Shown here: positions 43,470 through 54,826 of the stretch, piece after piece
Position numbering within the stretch: position 1 is the stretch's first letter
Layout: each line of letters begins with the position of its first letter
From: Yersinia enterocolitica
Lineage (GTDB): Bacteria > Pseudomonadota > Gammaproteobacteria > Enterobacterales > Enterobacteriaceae
Assembly: GCA_002082245.2 (NCBI GenBank)
Contig: NBTC02000002.1
Span: forward strand, 620,001 to 684,000
DNA length: 64,000 bases
Reading direction: 5' to 3'
The notes under the pieces: model-generated
Told to the model about the DNA's origin: nothing
What the model saw: the letters and a program-made list of their open reading frames with translations, nothing else
Databases searched by the model: none
Translations under genes and position numbers: made by a program

Positions 43470-44390
43470 ATGACAAAACCTGATCTCAATTTATTAATCA
43501 CACTCAATGTTCTGCTGGCCGAGGGGAGCGTAGCGCGTGCTGCCCAGCGATTAGGGCTTAGCCCATCGGCGATGAGCCGGGCGTTGGCAAGATTGCGTAA
43601 AACAACCGGTGATCCCTTGCTGGTCAGGGCAGGGCGCGCCTTGGTACCGACACCAAGAGCACTTGAACTGCGTGAACAGGTCAGCCAATTAGTACAAGAA
43701 GCCACATCGGCGCTGCGGCCTGCGGCAAAACTGGACCTGGCACAGTTGATGCGTACCTTCACTTTGCGTACCAGCGATGGCTTTGTCGAAAACTTTGGCG
43801 GCGCATTGCTGACTCGGATTCATCAACAAGCCCCCAATGTGCAACTGCATTTCATGCAAAAATTGAATAAAGACAGCGCATTGTTACGTGATGGCATGGT
43901 GGATCTGGAAACGGGGGTGGTGGGCCCGACTGCCAGCCCTGAATTACGAACACGGGCACTTTTCCGCGATCGCTTTATGGGCGTAGTGCGTGATGGTCAT
44001 CCGCTATGTGGGGAGGACATCACCCCCGTGCGTTATGCAACTCAGGGGCATATTGTGGTTTCACGGCGTCAGGGCCATAAAGGGCCGATTGATGAGGCAC
44101 TACAATTACTTGGGATTGAACGGAATATTATCGCCTCGGTTGATTCTATATCCACCGCATTGGCGCTGGTGAGAGGGACGGACTTGGTGGCGACGGTTCC
44201 CGAACGGCATAGCCAGAATCTGCGCCGAGGGATGTACAGTTTTCCGCTTCCTTTAACCTTACCGACTATTACGGTTTCGATGTTGTGGCATCCGCGCATG
44301 GATGCTGATCCGGCGCACCGCTGGTTGCGTCAATGTGTGCTGGATGTGGTGGTGACACCGAGTGAGCAGCAGATCGCACACGAAGATTAA
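43470..44390 (+). CDS. LysR-family transcriptional regulator
   Basis: 306-residue LysR-type regulator. N-terminal winged helix-turn-helix (about 3-62): LNLLITLNVLLAEGSVARAA, then LGLSPSAMSRALARLRK. The C-terminal effector-binding domain (about 90-295) includes FTLRTSDGFVENFGGAL and the C-terminal helix-strand ending MLWHPRMDADPAHRWLR. Transcribed away from the MFS exporter, so it probably regulates that gene in response to its substrate. It converges with letB. Confidence 0.9.
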   Translation: MTKPDLNLLITLNVLLAEGSVARAAQRLGLSPSAMSRALARLRKTTGDPLLVRAGRALVPTPRALELREQVSQLVQEATSALRPAAKLDLAQLMRTFTLRTSDGFVENFGGALLTRIHQQAPNVQLHFMQKLNKDSALLRDGMVDLETGVVGPTASPELRTRALFRDRFMGVVRDGHPLCGEDITPVRYATQGHIVVSRRQGHKGPIDEALQLLGIERNIIASVDSISTALALVRGTDLVATVPERHSQNLRRGMYSFPLPLTLPTITVSMLWHPRMDADPAHRWLRQCVLDVVVTPSEQQIAHED

Positions 44391-44419
44391 TCTTTATGCG
44401 GAAATGATGTTGGGGAATT

Positions 44420-44450
44420 ATCAGGGCAGCCCAGTGTGAGCTACCCTGAT
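44420..44450. terminator. Hairpin between the convergent lysR and letB genes
   Basis: ATCAGGGCAGC and GCTACCCTGAT pair with one mismatch around a nine-base loop. No long T run on either side. Its position between two convergent genes suggests a shared terminator. Confidence 0.5.
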
Positions 44451-44456
44451 GAGCAC

Positions 44457-47093
44457 CTAAAAGCGGGGGATTGCTGTACCCCAATTGCGCCAATCTTTCG
44501 GCTCTTCTGGGTTAAGCAAGAAGTGCTGATTTATGCTGGCCTTAGGGGCCAGTGGCGTAGTTGGTGGGGTCGCGAAAGCAATGCCGCCGCGTATAAATTG
44601 CTGGAAGGTGCCGCTTTTCACCACACCACCGGTTAGACCGAATTCAAGGTTGTACCCTGATGCCAGCCAGAACACGCTATTTTGCCGCACCAACTGCTGG
44701 AATTTCTGGCTGATCCGTATCGATACTTGCACGCGATCAGACATCGCACCAAGGTTAAACCCGGTAACAGTACCTACTTCAAGCCCACGGAAGAGGACCG
44801 GTGTGCCAACTTGCAATGATCCTGCCTCAGCGGTATCCAGAATAAGGCTCAGCCCATCAAGATAACGGGAGTCGGTAATAGTGGCGGTTTGCAACTCAAA
44901 AGTACGTAATGTGCCACCTTTACCCGGCTCTACATTAATATAAGGTTGGAACAAGGTGTCCAGATTATTGACCCCTGCGGCTGATATCTCCGGCGAGACA
45001 ATAGAAAAGCGGGTACCGGCCCGGGTAAAGTTCTGCACATATTCTGGATAAAGCACGGCTTTGGCTAACACTTCGTTGCGCTCTGGTGCCAGTTTCAGCG
45101 ATTCGACTTGGCCAATATTGATACCCAAATAACGAATCGGCATGCCGGTTGCCAGTTTGCTGGCATCAAAGGTGCGCAAGATGATTTGACTACCGACAGC
45201 ACGGGCGGCGGTTTCATTACCATACAAGGTGCGTTTGGCCCCCTTATCCAGTGTCACACCTTCCAGATTATCAAAGCTGATAGCTCCTTTTAGAGCGCGA
45301 TTCAATGGAGATGCCTGCACAGTTAGCCCACTGCCGTTCAACTGGACTTTCGCCCCACCTTCGGCCCAGAAAATGCTCTTATCAGTGAGTAAATTGCGAT
45401 ATTCGGGCTGAATATAGACATCTACTTCAAACTCATTGGCTTTTGGCCTGATATGGGTAATTTCACCTACCTGAAACTTGCGATATAACACCACAGAACC
45501 GGTTTGCACATCGGGCAAGCTGGCAGCAGTTAAACTTAGTGTTGTGGCGGGGGCGTTGCCTAAAATGCCATCGGTAGCTTTGGCGACACTGCTATACAGC
45601 GGATACTTATTCAGGGCTGCACCTTTACTGCCCGGCAGTATCAGAATACCGCCATCAATCCACTCCTGCGCACTGGCACCCTGAATATCAATGCCATCAA
45701 TCCCGAGTTTTACCTCCAGCCGACTGTTAACCACAAACTTGCTGTCTTTATGCACCAAATCACGGTATTTGGCTTCAATTGCTGCCGTGAAGGTAACACC
45801 GTCGGCTGATAGCTCACGGGTCAAGACTTGGCCAATTTTAATTCCATGTAGCGAGATCGGCTGGCCGATATCAATGCCATAACTTTGCGGTGCAGTTAAT
45901 TGCAATTCGAGCACATTGGGCTGCTGCAACAGACTTTTACTGCTTGGTAGCACGGTAAAGTGTTTTTGTGGTGCCCCTTCACCCGGGATTAACTCTAATG
46001 TATTGCCAGTCAAGAGTTCACTCAGTTTGGCATCATTAAGACTGATTCGGGGGCTGTTCATTTCAATGCGGCTGCCTGCACGCATCAAATCGACCACTGA
46101 AGGGTCAATGGTCAGTTCACCGGTCACCTTACTGTCCGGTTGAAGTGTCATTTTGGTCAGGGTGCCTACCTGTAACCCTTGATAAATCAGCGGTGTTCTC
46201 CCCTCGCTTAAACTACTCCCACTGGGTAAATCCAGCGTAATTGCCACACCACGTTGGCTATGTGCTAAATCGGGGTAGAGCTGAAAGGGTTGGTCCGGTT
46301 TCGCATCTGGGCTGTTTTTGGGTGAGTCAAAGGCAATGGCACCATTGACCAAGGCAGCCAGACTTTCCATTTGAACCGACGCGCCACTGAGACTGAAGTC
46401 ACCTTTAAAACCAGACACATTCCAGAAGCGGGTATCGTTTTTTACCAATTTGGCGAAGCGCCGATCAATCAGTACATCAATGACAACGCCATTATTATCA
46501 GGCGCGATATTGTAGTCATAGACTTTACCCACCGGGATTTTACGGTAGTAAACCAGAGAGCCGTTATTGAGTGAGGCCAAATCGGGGGCATGGAGGTGAA
46601 CCATCAATTCGCCGGTATTCAGGCGGAACTTAGGCTGGGTATCCAATGCGGTAAAGTGGCTCTGCGGTTTGCCCTCGCCTGGCATCATCCCGATATAGTT
46701 ACCACCGACTAGCGCATCCAAGCCAGAGACCCCGGCCAAAGAGGCCTTGGGCGTCACTAGCCAGAACTGTGTCCCTTCTCGCAATGAGTCTTCCATATCA
46801 TTTTTGATACTGGCGGTGACTTTTATATTGCGCAGGTCATCATCCAGACTGATGGATTGCACCATCCCGACTTCAACGCCCTGATAGCGAATCGGGGTTC
46901 GGCCCGCCACAATACCGGCGGCAGACTGGAAATCAATAGTGACTTCGGTACCGCGGTCCTGCCAGTTGTTATAAATCAGCCAACCGGCAATCAGCAGGGC
47001 AATAAAAGGCAGCAACCAGAAAGGCGATATCCGGCGTTTATGTTTAATCTGTGCCTCAGTCGGTGTACTCGGCGTTTCCTGTTGCATGTGCAT
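44457..47093 (-). CDS. letB: LetB (YebT), seven-MCE-domain lipid transport tunnel protein
   Basis: 878 residues, against 877 for E. coli LetB. One N-terminal membrane helix ([20 protein letters not shown]) is followed by seven MCE domains, each recognisable by a start such as [50 protein letters not shown] or [12 protein letters not shown]. The rings stack into a tunnel across the periplasm that carries lipids between the membranes. It overlaps letA by 38 bases, and the two act together. In E. coli rsmF follows; here a convergent LysR gene follows instead. Confidence 0.95.
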   Translation of the reverse strand: MHMQQETPSTPTEAQIKHKRRISPFWLLPFIALLIAGWLIYNNWQDRGTEVTIDFQSAAGIVAGRTPIRYQGVEVGMVQSISLDDDLRNIKVTASIKNDMEDSLREGTQFWLVTPKASLAGVSGLDALVGGNYIGMMPGEGKPQSHFTALDTQPKFRLNTGELMVHLHAPDLASLNNGSLVYYRKIPVGKVYDYNIAPDNNGVVIDVLIDRRFAKLVKNDTRFWNVSGFKGDFSLSGASVQMESLAALVNGAIAFDSPKNSPDAKPDQPFQLYPDLAHSQRGVAITLDLPSGSSLSEGRTPLIYQGLQVGTLTKMTLQPDSKVTGELTIDPSVVDLMRAGSRIEMNSPRISLNDAKLSELLTGNTLELIPGEGAPQKHFTVLPSSKSLLQQPNVLELQLTAPQSYGIDIGQPISLHGIKIGQVLTRELSADGVTFTAAIEAKYRDLVHKDSKFVVNSRLEVKLGIDGIDIQGASAQEWIDGGILILPGSKGAALNKYPLYSSVAKATDGILGNAPATTLSLTAASLPDVQTGSVVLYRKFQVGEITHIRPKANEFEVDVYIQPEYRNLLTDKSIFWAEGGAKVQLNGSGLTVQASPLNRALKGAISFDNLEGVTLDKGAKRTLYGNETAARAVGSQIILRTFDASKLATGMPIRYLGINIGQVESLKLAPERNEVLAKAVLYPEYVQNFTRAGTRFSIVSPEISAAGVNNLDTLFQPYINVEPGKGGTLRTFELQTATITDSRYLDGLSLILDTAEAGSLQVGTPVLFRGLEVGTVTGFNLGAMSDRVQVSIRISQKFQQLVRQNSVFWLASGYNLEFGLTGGVVKSGTFQQFIRGGIAFATPPTTPLAPKASINQHFLLNPEEPKDWRNWGTAIPRF

Positions 47094-48303
47094 CCCAAAT
47101 CAATCGGCTATCGAGCCATTCAACAGCAAGGATAGTCAAAATGACCGCAGACCCAAAATAGAAGGCTGCCGGTCCCATAGTGAAGGAAAGGAGCTGATCA
47201 CGATTAATCAGCGACATCATTAACGCAATAACAAAGAGGTCTAGCATCGACCAACGGCCAATCCAGGTAATCAGTCGCAGTAATCGCATGCGCGTTTTAA
47301 GGCTATGTTGCGTCTTTAGATGAATGCTGAGCAACAATGTTAGCAACACAATCACCTTGGTAAACGGCACCAACACACTGGCGATAAACACCACCGCGGC
47401 GATGGGCAGGTTACCCGATGAGGCCAAAGAGACCACGCCGGAGAAAATAGTATCTTCCATGCGGGAGCCATTGGCATAAACAATTGATATCGGTAAAAGA
47501 TTAGCAGGCAACAGCAGGACTATCGAGGCAATTAACGCCGCCCAGGTTTTTTGGATGCTATGGCGGCGGCGATGGCGCAAAGGGGTATGGCAGCGTGGGC
47601 AGCGGCCGTGTGCATCGCAGTGTCCGGTATAATGGCATGACAGGCAAATGCGCAATGTTTCCCGGGGGCCGGGGGGCTGCTCCTGGGGATAAAATCGCTC
47701 CCACAACTGCTCCAGATTCAAATGCACCAGCGTCAGAATACTGAGTAACGTCAGAGCCAGAAACGCTATCAACCCGCCACCGGGCATAACGTCCGCATAC
47801 TCTTTGACCTTAATACAGGCCACCGCCATACCGATAAGATAGATATCTAGCATGACCCATTCTTTTAGCCGCTCCAGCATCAATAACACCGGGCGCAGGT
47901 TCATGCCAATCCGGCTGCCGATACGCAGATACAGAATCGATGCGGTGAGTGTAACGGGAGCGCCAATAATACAAAATGCCACCATACTGGCTGTAATCGG
48001 GCCGCCCTGACGACTCATTTGCCAGATACCCTCTAACAGACTGGCATCAATCCGCGTGCCGAGCAGGCGAATGGTAATCAGCGGCTCGGTAAAAGCAAAT
48101 GGCATCAGCAGTAACATGGCAACCGCCATGGCGGTTAGGCGGGTAAGGGACCAATCGCGCCCACTGGCAATTTTTGCGCTGCATCGTGGGCAATAGGCTG
48201 TTTGTGTACCATTGAGCGGCGGCAGGGTAAATAGCGCATCGCACTGGCAGCAACGCTGAACCCTTGCAGTGGAGAGTGGCCGTTGAATGGCATGTACCTT
48301 CAT
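47056..48303 (-). CDS. letA: LetA (YebS), inner-membrane partner of LetB
   Basis: 415-residue PqiA-type integral membrane protein. Two zinc ribbons, CCQCDALF...YCPRCSAKI near the N-terminus and [22 protein letters not shown] in the middle, each precede a four-helix bundle. Helical regions contain [20 protein letters not shown] and [20 protein letters not shown], duplicated elements. It feeds lipids to LetB at the inner membrane. I start at ATG 48303, which resembles the E. coli N-terminus, though its ribosome site is weak; a TTG start 49 codons upstream is less plausible. Confidence 0.92.
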   Translation of the reverse strand: MKVHAIQRPLSTARVQRCCQCDALFTLPPLNGTQTAYCPRCSAKIASGRDWSLTRLTAMAVAMLLLMPFAFTEPLITIRLLGTRIDASLLEGIWQMSRQGGPITASMVAFCIIGAPVTLTASILYLRIGSRIGMNLRPVLLMLERLKEWVMLDIYLIGMAVACIKVKEYADVMPGGGLIAFLALTLLSILTLVHLNLEQLWERFYPQEQPPGPRETLRICLSCHYTGHCDAHGRCPRCHTPLRHRRRHSIQKTWAALIASIVLLLPANLLPISIVYANGSRMEDTIFSGVVSLASSGNLPIAAVVFIASVLVPFTKVIVLLTLLLSIHLKTQHSLKTRMRLLRLITWIGRWSMLDLFVIALMMSLINRDQLLSFTMGPAAFYFGSAVILTILAVEWLDSRLIWDAHATGNAEYTD

Positions 48304-48528
48304 ATTATAAAACCCTGATGCTGACACCGGTTTATAAAGAATAGCGCGGATGGTAGCAGAGCAATCGGTCAAAACAAGGGGCAAAACGGGCCAAACCCCC
48401 GATGGCGATAACTCTTTTACTTCGTTATAGCGGAATAACCTTGTAGCCAAGGGTATTTAATGATTACTTTATATAAGCTAAGCATAACTATCGCCTCTGG
48501 CTATTCTTAGGTTTCTAACGGTCATTAC

Positions 48529-49026
48529 ATGAAAAAAGCAGAATTCTACGCGGAATTAAAACGTGACTTAAGTGCCCTGATTGCAGGTGAAACGAATTTC
48601 ATTGCTACTTTGGCTAATGCCAGCGCTTTACTTTATGAGCGTCTTGATGGGTTGAATTGGGCCGGTTTTTACTTGATCGACGGCAAACAATTAGTGCTGG
48701 GTCCTTTTCAAGGGAAAATTGCCTGTGTCCGTATTCCAATCGGCAAAGGCGTATGTGGAACTGCCGTGGCAGAAAACCGCGTTCAGCGAGTGGCGGATGT
48801 GCATGCATTCCCCGGACATATTGCCTGTGACGCCGCAAGTAATGCTGAAATTGTGCTGCCAATCACTGTGAAGGGTAAAATTATCGGCGTTTTGGATATC
48901 GACAGCATTGTTTATGATCGCTTTGATGACGCTGATGAATTGGGTTTAATCTCAGTTGTGGCGGGGCTTTGCGAGCATCTTGACCTGTGTGACAGTGAGA
49001 AATATGTCACACAGACTGCAAGTTGA
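48529..49026 (+). CDS. msrC: Free methionine-(R)-sulfoxide reductase MsrC (YebR)
   Basis: 165-residue single GAF-domain enzyme that reduces free methionine-(R)-sulfoxide. The fold shows DGLNWAGFYLIDGKQLVLGP, then the cysteine segments ACVRIPIGKGVCGTAV and HIACDAASNAEIVLPI, whose Cys residues take part in catalysis. It ends at 165 residues, the family size. Divergent from letA across about 225 bases, as in E. coli, where yebR and yebS are also divergent. Confidence 0.92.
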   Translation: MKKAEFYAELKRDLSALIAGETNFIATLANASALLYERLDGLNWAGFYLIDGKQLVLGPFQGKIACVRIPIGKGVCGTAVAENRVQRVADVHAFPGHIACDAASNAEIVLPITVKGKIIGVLDIDSIVYDRFDDADELGLISVVAGLCEHLDLCDSEKYVTQTAS

Positions 49027-49121
49027 TATACGGATAACGTGGCAATTGCTGATGGCGTCATTATAATGACGCCTGTTCATGCCTGCGCTGGTTGGCAAAC
49101 CCGTTGTAATCAGGAAATTTC

Positions 49122-49835
49122 ATGGAAAATCAACCTAAGTTGAACAGTAGTAAAGAAGTCATAGCCTTTTTGGCTGAGCGGTTCCCGCTTTGCTTCACCG
49201 CCGAAGGCGAAGCACGTCCACTGAAGATCGGTATTTTTCAAGATCTGGTCGAACGTGTTCAGGGGGAAGAGAATTTAAGCAAAACGCAATTGCGTTCTGC
49301 GCTGCGTCTCTATACCTCAAGCTGGCGTTATCTTTATGGGGTCAAAGTCGGTGCTGAACGTGTTGATTTAGACGGCAACCCTTGTGGTGTGCTGGAAGAG
49401 CAACATGTAGAACATGCCCGCAAACAGCTAGAAGAGGCGAAAGCCCGTGTTCAGGCACAACGTGCTGAACAACAAGCTAAAAAGCGCGAAGCTGCCATTG
49501 CTGCGGGTGAAACCCCAGAGCCACGTCGCCCACGTCCGGCAGGTAAAAAACCTGCGCCGCGTCGTGAAGCGGGTGTGGCTTCGGAAAACCGCAAGCCTCG
49601 TCAGTCACCTCGCCCACCACAGGCTCGGCCACCTCGGCCACAGGCCGAGGAAAACCAGCCACGCCCTGTGCCGGTCACAGATATCTCTAAACTGCAAATT
49701 GGTCAAGAAATCAAAGTCAGAGCAGGTAAGAGCGCGATGGATGCAACCGTATTAGAAATCGCTAAAGATGGCGTACGGGTGCAGCTATCTTCCGGTCTGG
49801 CGATGATTGTGCGCGCAGAACACTTGCAGTTCTGA
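49122..49835 (+). CDS. proQ: RNA chaperone ProQ
   Basis: 237-residue global RNA-binding protein. The FinO-like N-terminal domain (about 8-118) reads [20 protein letters not shown], then [30 protein letters not shown] and [10 protein letters not shown] long Lys/Arg/Pro/Ala-rich linker (about 120-180) joins it to a Tudor-like C-terminal domain (about 185-237, [20 protein letters not shown]). It binds small RNAs and mRNA 3' ends, and in E. coli affects ProP. prc follows 19 bases later, probably on the same transcript. Confidence 0.95.
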   Translation: MENQPKLNSSKEVIAFLAERFPLCFTAEGEARPLKIGIFQDLVERVQGEENLSKTQLRSALRLYTSSWRYLYGVKVGAERVDLDGNPCGVLEEQHVEHARKQLEEAKARVQAQRAEQQAKKREAAIAAGETPEPRRPRPAGKKPAPRREAGVASENRKPRQSPRPPQARPPRPQAEENQPRPVPVTDISKLQIGQEIKVRAGKSAMDATVLEIAKDGVRVQLSSGLAMIVRAEHLQF

Positions 49836-49854
49836 TACGGAGGCCAACCTAGGC

Positions 49855-51915
49855 ATGAACAAATTTGTCAGACTAACAGCAATCGCAGGCTTGTTACTGG
49901 CGGGGGCGAGTTACGCAGCGGATACCACCTATCGCATCGATCAGCTACCTCAACTGCGTCAGGAACCCGAGCATGCAACCGTGAGTGAGCGCGTAACATC
50001 GCGCTTCACTCGCTCTCACTATCGTCAATTTACACTGGACGATCAGTTTTCCGCCAAAATATTTGATAGATTCCTCAACATGCTGGATTACAGCCATAAC
50101 GTGTTGTTGGCATCAGATGTGGCACAGTTTGCGGATAAAAAGCAGTCGCTGGATGATGAGTTAAAATCAGGCCAGTTGGACACGCCTTTCGCTTTATTCA
50201 ATTTGGCGCAAAAACGCCGCTTTGAGCGCTATCAATATGCATTGTCAGTACTGGACCGGCCAATGGTCTTTACCGGTAATGACACCATTGATATTGACCG
50301 TGGTAAAGCACCTTGGCCTACCAGCGAAGCTGAGCTGAATAAGCTTTGGGACGCAAAAGTTAAGTACGATCAGCTTAATTTGAAATTAACCGGTAAAACG
50401 GATAAAGAAATCAAAGAGACGCTGACAAAACGCTATCAGGCGGCCATTAAGCGTTTGACGCAAAGTAATAGCGAAGATGTGTTCCAGCTAATTATGAATG
50501 CGTTTGCGCATGAAATTGACCCGCATACCAACTATCTGTCGCCACGTAATACCGAACAGTTCAATACTGAAATGAGCTTGTCTCTGGAAGGTATTGGCGC
50601 TGTCTTGCAAATGGATGATGATTACACCTTAATCAACTCTATGGTTCCAGGTGGCCCCGCGGCGAAAAGTAAAACTATCGCCGTAGGTGATCGGGTGATC
50701 GGTGTGGGTCAAACCGGTAAGCCGATGGTGGATGTGATTGGATGGCGTCTCGATGATGTCGTGGCACTCATTAAAGGGCCGAAGGGCAGTAAAGTGCGGC
50801 TGGAGATTTTACCGGCCGGTAAAGGTACTAAACCGCGCACTGTAACCTTGACCCGTGAACGCATTCGTCTTGAAGATCGCGCAGTGAAAATGTCGGTGAA
50901 AACTATCGGCAAAGAGCGTGTCGGTGTACTGGATATCCCTGGTTTCTATGTTGGCCTGACCGAAGACGTTAAGGTGCAATTGCAGAAGTTGGAGAAAGAG
51001 AATGTCAGTAGCATTATTATTGACTTGCGCAGTAATGGTGGTGGTGCTCTGACCGAGGCTGTGTCGCTGTCCGGTTTGTTTATTCCGAGTGGGCCGGTGG
51101 TTCAAGTGCGGGATAACAACGGCAAAGTGCGTGAAGACAGTGATACTGATGGCGTGGTGTACTACAAAGGCCCGCTGGTGGTATTGGTGGACCGCTACAG
51201 TGCATCCGCTTCCGAAATCTTTGCTGCTGCCATGCAGGACTATGGTCGTGCATTAATTGTCGGTGAACCAACCTTTGGTAAAGGTACTGTTCAACAGTAT
51301 CGGTCGTTAAATCGTATTTATGATCAAATGTTGCGCCCGGAATGGCCTGCGTTAGGTTCACTGCAATACACTATCCAGAAATTCTATCGGGTAGACGGTG
51401 GCAGTACTCAGCGTAAAGGGGTAACCCCGGATATCGTGATGCCAACCGGTGTTGATCCGGCGGAAACGGGTGAGAGTTTCGAAGACAATGCCTTGCCTTG
51501 GGACAGTATCAATGCGGCCAGTTACGTCAAGAGTGGTGATCTGAAGCCACTGGAGCCGGAGTTACTGAAAGCACATACAGCGCGGATTGCCGCTGATCCT
51601 GAATTCCAGCATATTCAGCAAGATATTGAGCGTTATAAAGCGTTGAAAGAAAAACGCAACATCGTCTCTCTCAATTACGCTCAGCGTGAAAAAGAGAACC
51701 ATGATGATGATGCCACGCGGCTGAATCGCTTGAATGAGCGTTTCAAGCGTGAAGGTAAAAAGCCACTGAAGTCATTGGAGGATTTGCCAAAAGACTATCA
51801 GGAGCCAGACCCTTATCTGGATGAGACTGTTCATATTGCTTTGGATTTGGCTCATAAAGAAAAAGCGCAGCCGCAAGTTGAATCACCACCAGCGGCAGCA
51901 CCTGCGGCAAAATAA
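49855..51915 (+). CDS. prc: Tail-specific protease Prc (Tsp)
   Basis: 686-residue periplasmic carboxy-terminal processing protease. Signal peptide (LTAIAGLLLAGASYA), an N-terminal helical part (HATVSERVTSRFTRSHYRQF), a PDZ domain (about 240-325, GIGAVLQMDDDYTLINSMVP), and the catalytic core with DRYSASASEIFAAAMQDYG and EPTFGKGTVQQ supplying the Ser-Lys dyad. It degrades incorrectly processed proteins, MepS among them with NlpI, and trims FtsI in E. coli. The ATG at 49855 matches the E. coli start; an upstream in-frame start would lie inside proQ. Confidence 0.96.
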   Translation: MNKFVRLTAIAGLLLAGASYAADTTYRIDQLPQLRQEPEHATVSERVTSRFTRSHYRQFTLDDQFSAKIFDRFLNMLDYSHNVLLASDVAQFADKKQSLDDELKSGQLDTPFALFNLAQKRRFERYQYALSVLDRPMVFTGNDTIDIDRGKAPWPTSEAELNKLWDAKVKYDQLNLKLTGKTDKEIKETLTKRYQAAIKRLTQSNSEDVFQLIMNAFAHEIDPHTNYLSPRNTEQFNTEMSLSLEGIGAVLQMDDDYTLINSMVPGGPAAKSKTIAVGDRVIGVGQTGKPMVDVIGWRLDDVVALIKGPKGSKVRLEILPAGKGTKPRTVTLTRERIRLEDRAVKMSVKTIGKERVGVLDIPGFYVGLTEDVKVQLQKLEKENVSSIIIDLRSNGGGALTEAVSLSGLFIPSGPVVQVRDNNGKVREDSDTDGVVYYKGPLVVLVDRYSASASEIFAAAMQDYGRALIVGEPTFGKGTVQQYRSLNRIYDQMLRPEWPALGSLQYTIQKFYRVDGGSTQRKGVTPDIVMPTGVDPAETGESFEDNALPWDSINAASYVKSGDLKPLEPELLKAHTARIAADPEFQHIQQDIERYKALKEKRNIVSLNYAQREKENHDDDATRLNRLNERFKREGKKPLKSLEDLPKDYQEPDPYLDETVHIALDLAHKEKAQPQVESPPAAAPAAK

Positions 51916-51935
51916 GTCAGCAGATAATATGAAGG

Positions 51936-51968
51936 ATCCGGGCCTTAAAAAGAGCCCGGATTTTTTTT
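51936..51968 (+). terminator. Terminator of proQ-prc
   Basis: ATCCGGGC and GCCCGGAT arms with an A-rich loop followed by eight T residues, 20 bases past prc. Confidence 0.85.
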
Positions 51969-52226
51969 ACGTTTTTTTCATCGCCGAATTTATCAATTGG
52001 CGAAAAAATAGCAAAATATGTAATGAAAAGTATCCAAATTTGTAAAGTTATGTTGATTTACTCTGTTAGAACTTAACAAGCCTTGAAAATTTATCAGATG
52101 CCCATACGATCAGCGTATCTCAGTAGTAATTTGGCTAAGTCATCATCCAGGATTATGCCAATTTTGACTTAAGACCCATGTGACTCAACACAGTGTCGAC
52201 TTAAAACAATAAGGAAATAAATTTTT

Positions 52227-53108
52227 ATGATGCGTATCGCTCTGTTCCTTCTCACCAACCTGGCAGTCATGTTGGTGTTCGGGTTGGTACTAAGCCTGAC
52301 AGGTATTCAGTCCAGCAGTGTACAAGGGCTGATGATCATGGCTGGTCTGTTCGGTTTCGGCGGCGCATTTGTTTCGTTGCTGATGTCCAAATGGATGGCT
52401 TTGCGTTCAGTGGGTGGTGAGGTTATCGAACAACCGCGCAATGAAACTGAGCGCTGGTTGCTGGATACGGTACGTCGCCAATCTCAGCAAGCCGGTATTG
52501 CTATGCCACAAGTTGCTATTTATCAGGCACCGGATATTAACGCCTTTGCGACCGGGGCTCGTCGTGATGCCTCTTTAGTGGCAGTGAGTACAGGTCTATT
52601 GCAGAACATGAGCCGTGATGAAGCAGAAGCCGTTATTGCTCATGAAATTAGCCACGTTGCTAACGGCGATATGGTCACCATGACCTTGATTCAGGGGATT
52701 GTGAATACCTTTGTAATTTTCATTTCACGCCTGATTGCGCAAGTCGCGGCCGGTTTCCTATCAGGGGACCGTGATAATGAAAGCAGTAGCGCTGGTAACC
52801 CGATGGTCTACTTTGCCGTATCAATGGTCTTGGAATTGGTCTTTGGTATTCTGGCCAGCATTATCACCATGTGGTTCTCGCGCCATCGCGAATTCCACGC
52901 TGATGCCGGCTCAGCGAAACTGGTAGGGCGTGAGAAGATGATAGCGGCTCTGCAACGGCTGAAAACCAGCTATGAGCCACAGGAAGCAGGCAACATGATG
53001 GCTTTCTGCATTAATGGTAAGTCCAAAACCTTCAGCGAGCTGTTTATGTCACATCCGCCGCTGGACAAACGTATTGAAGCGCTACGTTCAGGCCAGTATC
53101 TGAAGTAG
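52227..53108 (+). CDS. htpX: Membrane metalloprotease HtpX
   Basis: 293-residue inner-membrane zinc protease of family M48. Two N-terminal helices (about 4-24 and 36-54), the zinc motif HEISH at 139-143, two more helices (about 158-178 and 190-215), and the third zinc ligand in FHADAGSAK (Glu/Asp region about 220). It degrades damaged membrane proteins together with FtsH. AAGGAAATAAATTTTT precedes the ATG pair. Upstream at 52042-52056 GTAAA-N5-GTTGA loosely resembles a CpxR site, and E. coli htpX is Cpx-controlled, but this single imperfect match is weak. Confidence 0.95.
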   Translation: MMRIALFLLTNLAVMLVFGLVLSLTGIQSSSVQGLMIMAGLFGFGGAFVSLLMSKWMALRSVGGEVIEQPRNETERWLLDTVRRQSQQAGIAMPQVAIYQAPDINAFATGARRDASLVAVSTGLLQNMSRDEAEAVIAHEISHVANGDMVTMTLIQGIVNTFVIFISRLIAQVAAGFLSGDRDNESSSAGNPMVYFAVSMVLELVFGILASIITMWFSRHREFHADAGSAKLVGREKMIAALQRLKTSYEPQEAGNMMAFCINGKSKTFSELFMSHPPLDKRIEALRSGQYLK

Positions 53109-53129
53109 CCACCACCAACTCTTCTGATT

Positions 53130-53160
53130 AAAAACCCCGCCCGCCAGCGGGGTTTTTTTA
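53130..53160. terminator. Bidirectional terminator between htpX and the YebQ-like gene
   Basis: AAAACCCCGC and GCGGGGTTTT arms, with A residues on one side and seven T on the other, between two convergent genes. It should work for both strands. Confidence 0.85.
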
Positions 53161-53173
53161 TTGCAACCCGAGT

Positions 53174-54541
53174 CTAGCCACGTTTCTGGCTTATGCGCAG
53201 CACACTCACCAATGCGGCGATACTGGCAAAGCAGCCAGCCAGCACCAGAGAAGCATGAGTGCCACTGGTTGAGAACAGATTGAACATTAATGCCACTAAT
53301 GCCGCCCCAGAGGTTTGCCCGAGTAAACGGGCGGTGCCTAGCATGCCGCTGGCCCCACCACTACGATGTTGCGGTGCAGCAGAAATAATGGTGTGGTTAT
53401 TCGGCGACTGAAACAGGCCAAAACCGGCACCACATAGCACCATCCGCCAGATAATATCCACATCACTCGGGTTGGCTGGCAGCAATGCTAGCAGGAACAA
53501 ACCACTGGCAAACACCGCCAAACCTATCCCGCCTAATAATCCTGCATGATAACGTTCGACTAATCGCCCGGCTATCGGGGCTACCACCATGGTTGCCAAC
53601 GGCCATGGGGTTAACAGCAGTCCGGTTGCCACTTCATCACGGCCCAGAACAGTTTGTAAAAAGAAGGGCAGTGACACCATTGCCAGCATTTGTGCGGCAA
53701 AAGAGCAAATAGAAGTGCCGATTGATAATGCAAAAATAGGAATACGCAGTAAATCAACCGGAAGCAGCGGGAAAGACTGACTAAGTTGACGGCGTACAAA
53801 GAAGAAACCAATTAGCAGCAATGCGATAATTTCAGCCGCTATCAGGGTTGGGCTTTGTCCCTGAGCAAAGCCACTGATAGCGGTTATCAGTAAACCAAAG
53901 GTCAGAGCATTCATCACACAACTGGTAAAATCGAAACGGTTACCGTTACTTTTCATATTATTGGCAGGCAAATACTTCATACCTAACAACCATGCCAACA
54001 AGCCGATGGGGACATTAATGGCAAACAGCCACTGCCATGAAGCAACCGATAGCACCGCCGCGGCAATGGTGGGACCGGCGGCGGCGGAAACGGCCACAAT
54101 CAATGAATTAATACCGATACCACGGCCCAGTTGTGCTCGTGGATAAATAATCCGAATCAATGCAGTATTAACACTCATTAAGGCTGCTGCGCCAAGCCCT
54201 TGCAGCACACGGGCAAATGTTAGCGTCCATAAGGAGTCAGACAGAGCACAGAACAGCGATGTCACACTAAACACCAGTAAACCTGCCTGATAAACCCGCC
54301 GATAACCGATGATATCGCCCAGCGATGCCATTGAGAGCAACGACACGGTGATAGCTAACTGGTAAGCATTCACGACCCAAATAGACGTGGCTGGGCTGGC
54401 ATTGAGGTCACGAGCGATGGTTGGCAAAGCTACGTTGGCGATAGTGCCATCCAACACCGCTATGGTAATACCGAGTGCAATAACCAATATTGCAGCATAG
54501 CGCTGAGGAACCGGCATGCCATCGTTTGATGATGGGATCAT
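53174..54541 (-). CDS. yebQ: MFS exporter, YebQ-type
   Basis: 455-residue DHA2-type MFS protein. Motifs: ALGITIAVLDGTIANVALPT at helix 1, ASLGDIIGYRRVYQ (motif A), ARVLQGLGAAALM (motif B) and AVSAAAGPTIAAAVLSVASW (motif C). Placement next to htpX and near kdgR, plus the 457-residue length of E. coli YebQ, support orthology by synteny. Substrate uncertain; drug or biocide efflux is possible. It is divergent from ogl, with about 285 bases between. Confidence 0.8.
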   Translation of the reverse strand: MIPSSNDGMPVPQRYAAILVIALGITIAVLDGTIANVALPTIARDLNASPATSIWVVNAYQLAITVSLLSMASLGDIIGYRRVYQAGLLVFSVTSLFCALSDSLWTLTFARVLQGLGAAALMSVNTALIRIIYPRAQLGRGIGINSLIVAVSAAAGPTIAAAVLSVASWQWLFAINVPIGLLAWLLGMKYLPANNMKSNGNRFDFTSCVMNALTFGLLITAISGFAQGQSPTLIAAEIIALLLIGFFFVRRQLSQSFPLLPVDLLRIPIFALSIGTSICSFAAQMLAMVSLPFFLQTVLGRDEVATGLLLTPWPLATMVVAPIAGRLVERYHAGLLGGIGLAVFASGLFLLALLPANPSDVDIIWRMVLCGAGFGLFQSPNNHTIISAAPQHRSGGASGMLGTARLLGQTSGAALVALMFNLFSTSGTHASLVLAGCFASIAALVSVLRISQKRG

Positions 54542-54730
54542 AGGTTTTATCTGTAAAAATAATGATGTAGGTAAGTGTTTATATGCTAACCAGTATTGTG
54601 CTTGAATGCATCCTTGCCAGCCGGCTTATTTGTAAATAGCGATGTGGTACAGTTATCGCAATCAGATTAACAGGCTGATAAGCACAGTAATTTGGCTAAA
54701 TCAGTGAAAATAGAACCGCGATCACGGAAA

Positions 54731-54749
54731 AATGAAACATCGTTTCTAT
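54731..54749. promoter_or_regulatory. KdgR operator upstream of ogl
   Basis: AATGAAACATCGTTTCTAT closely follows the KdgR consensus AATRAAAYRWYGTTTYATT, with only the right-hand end deviating. It overlaps a TATAAT-type -10 (54747-54752), so bound KdgR would block initiation at ogl. About 77 bases before the ogl ATG. Confidence 0.75.
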
Positions 54750-54826
54750 AATGTGAGATAGTAATAGCCTGACAAGTTCCTCTGCGGGCAAATTTTAATT
54801 CTCTGATGATTTTAAGGACTTTCCTG

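Noticed and set aside
52042..52056. CpxR site upstream of htpX as a separate feature
   Set aside because: Only one half fits GTAAA well; mentioned under htpX but too weak to stand alone.
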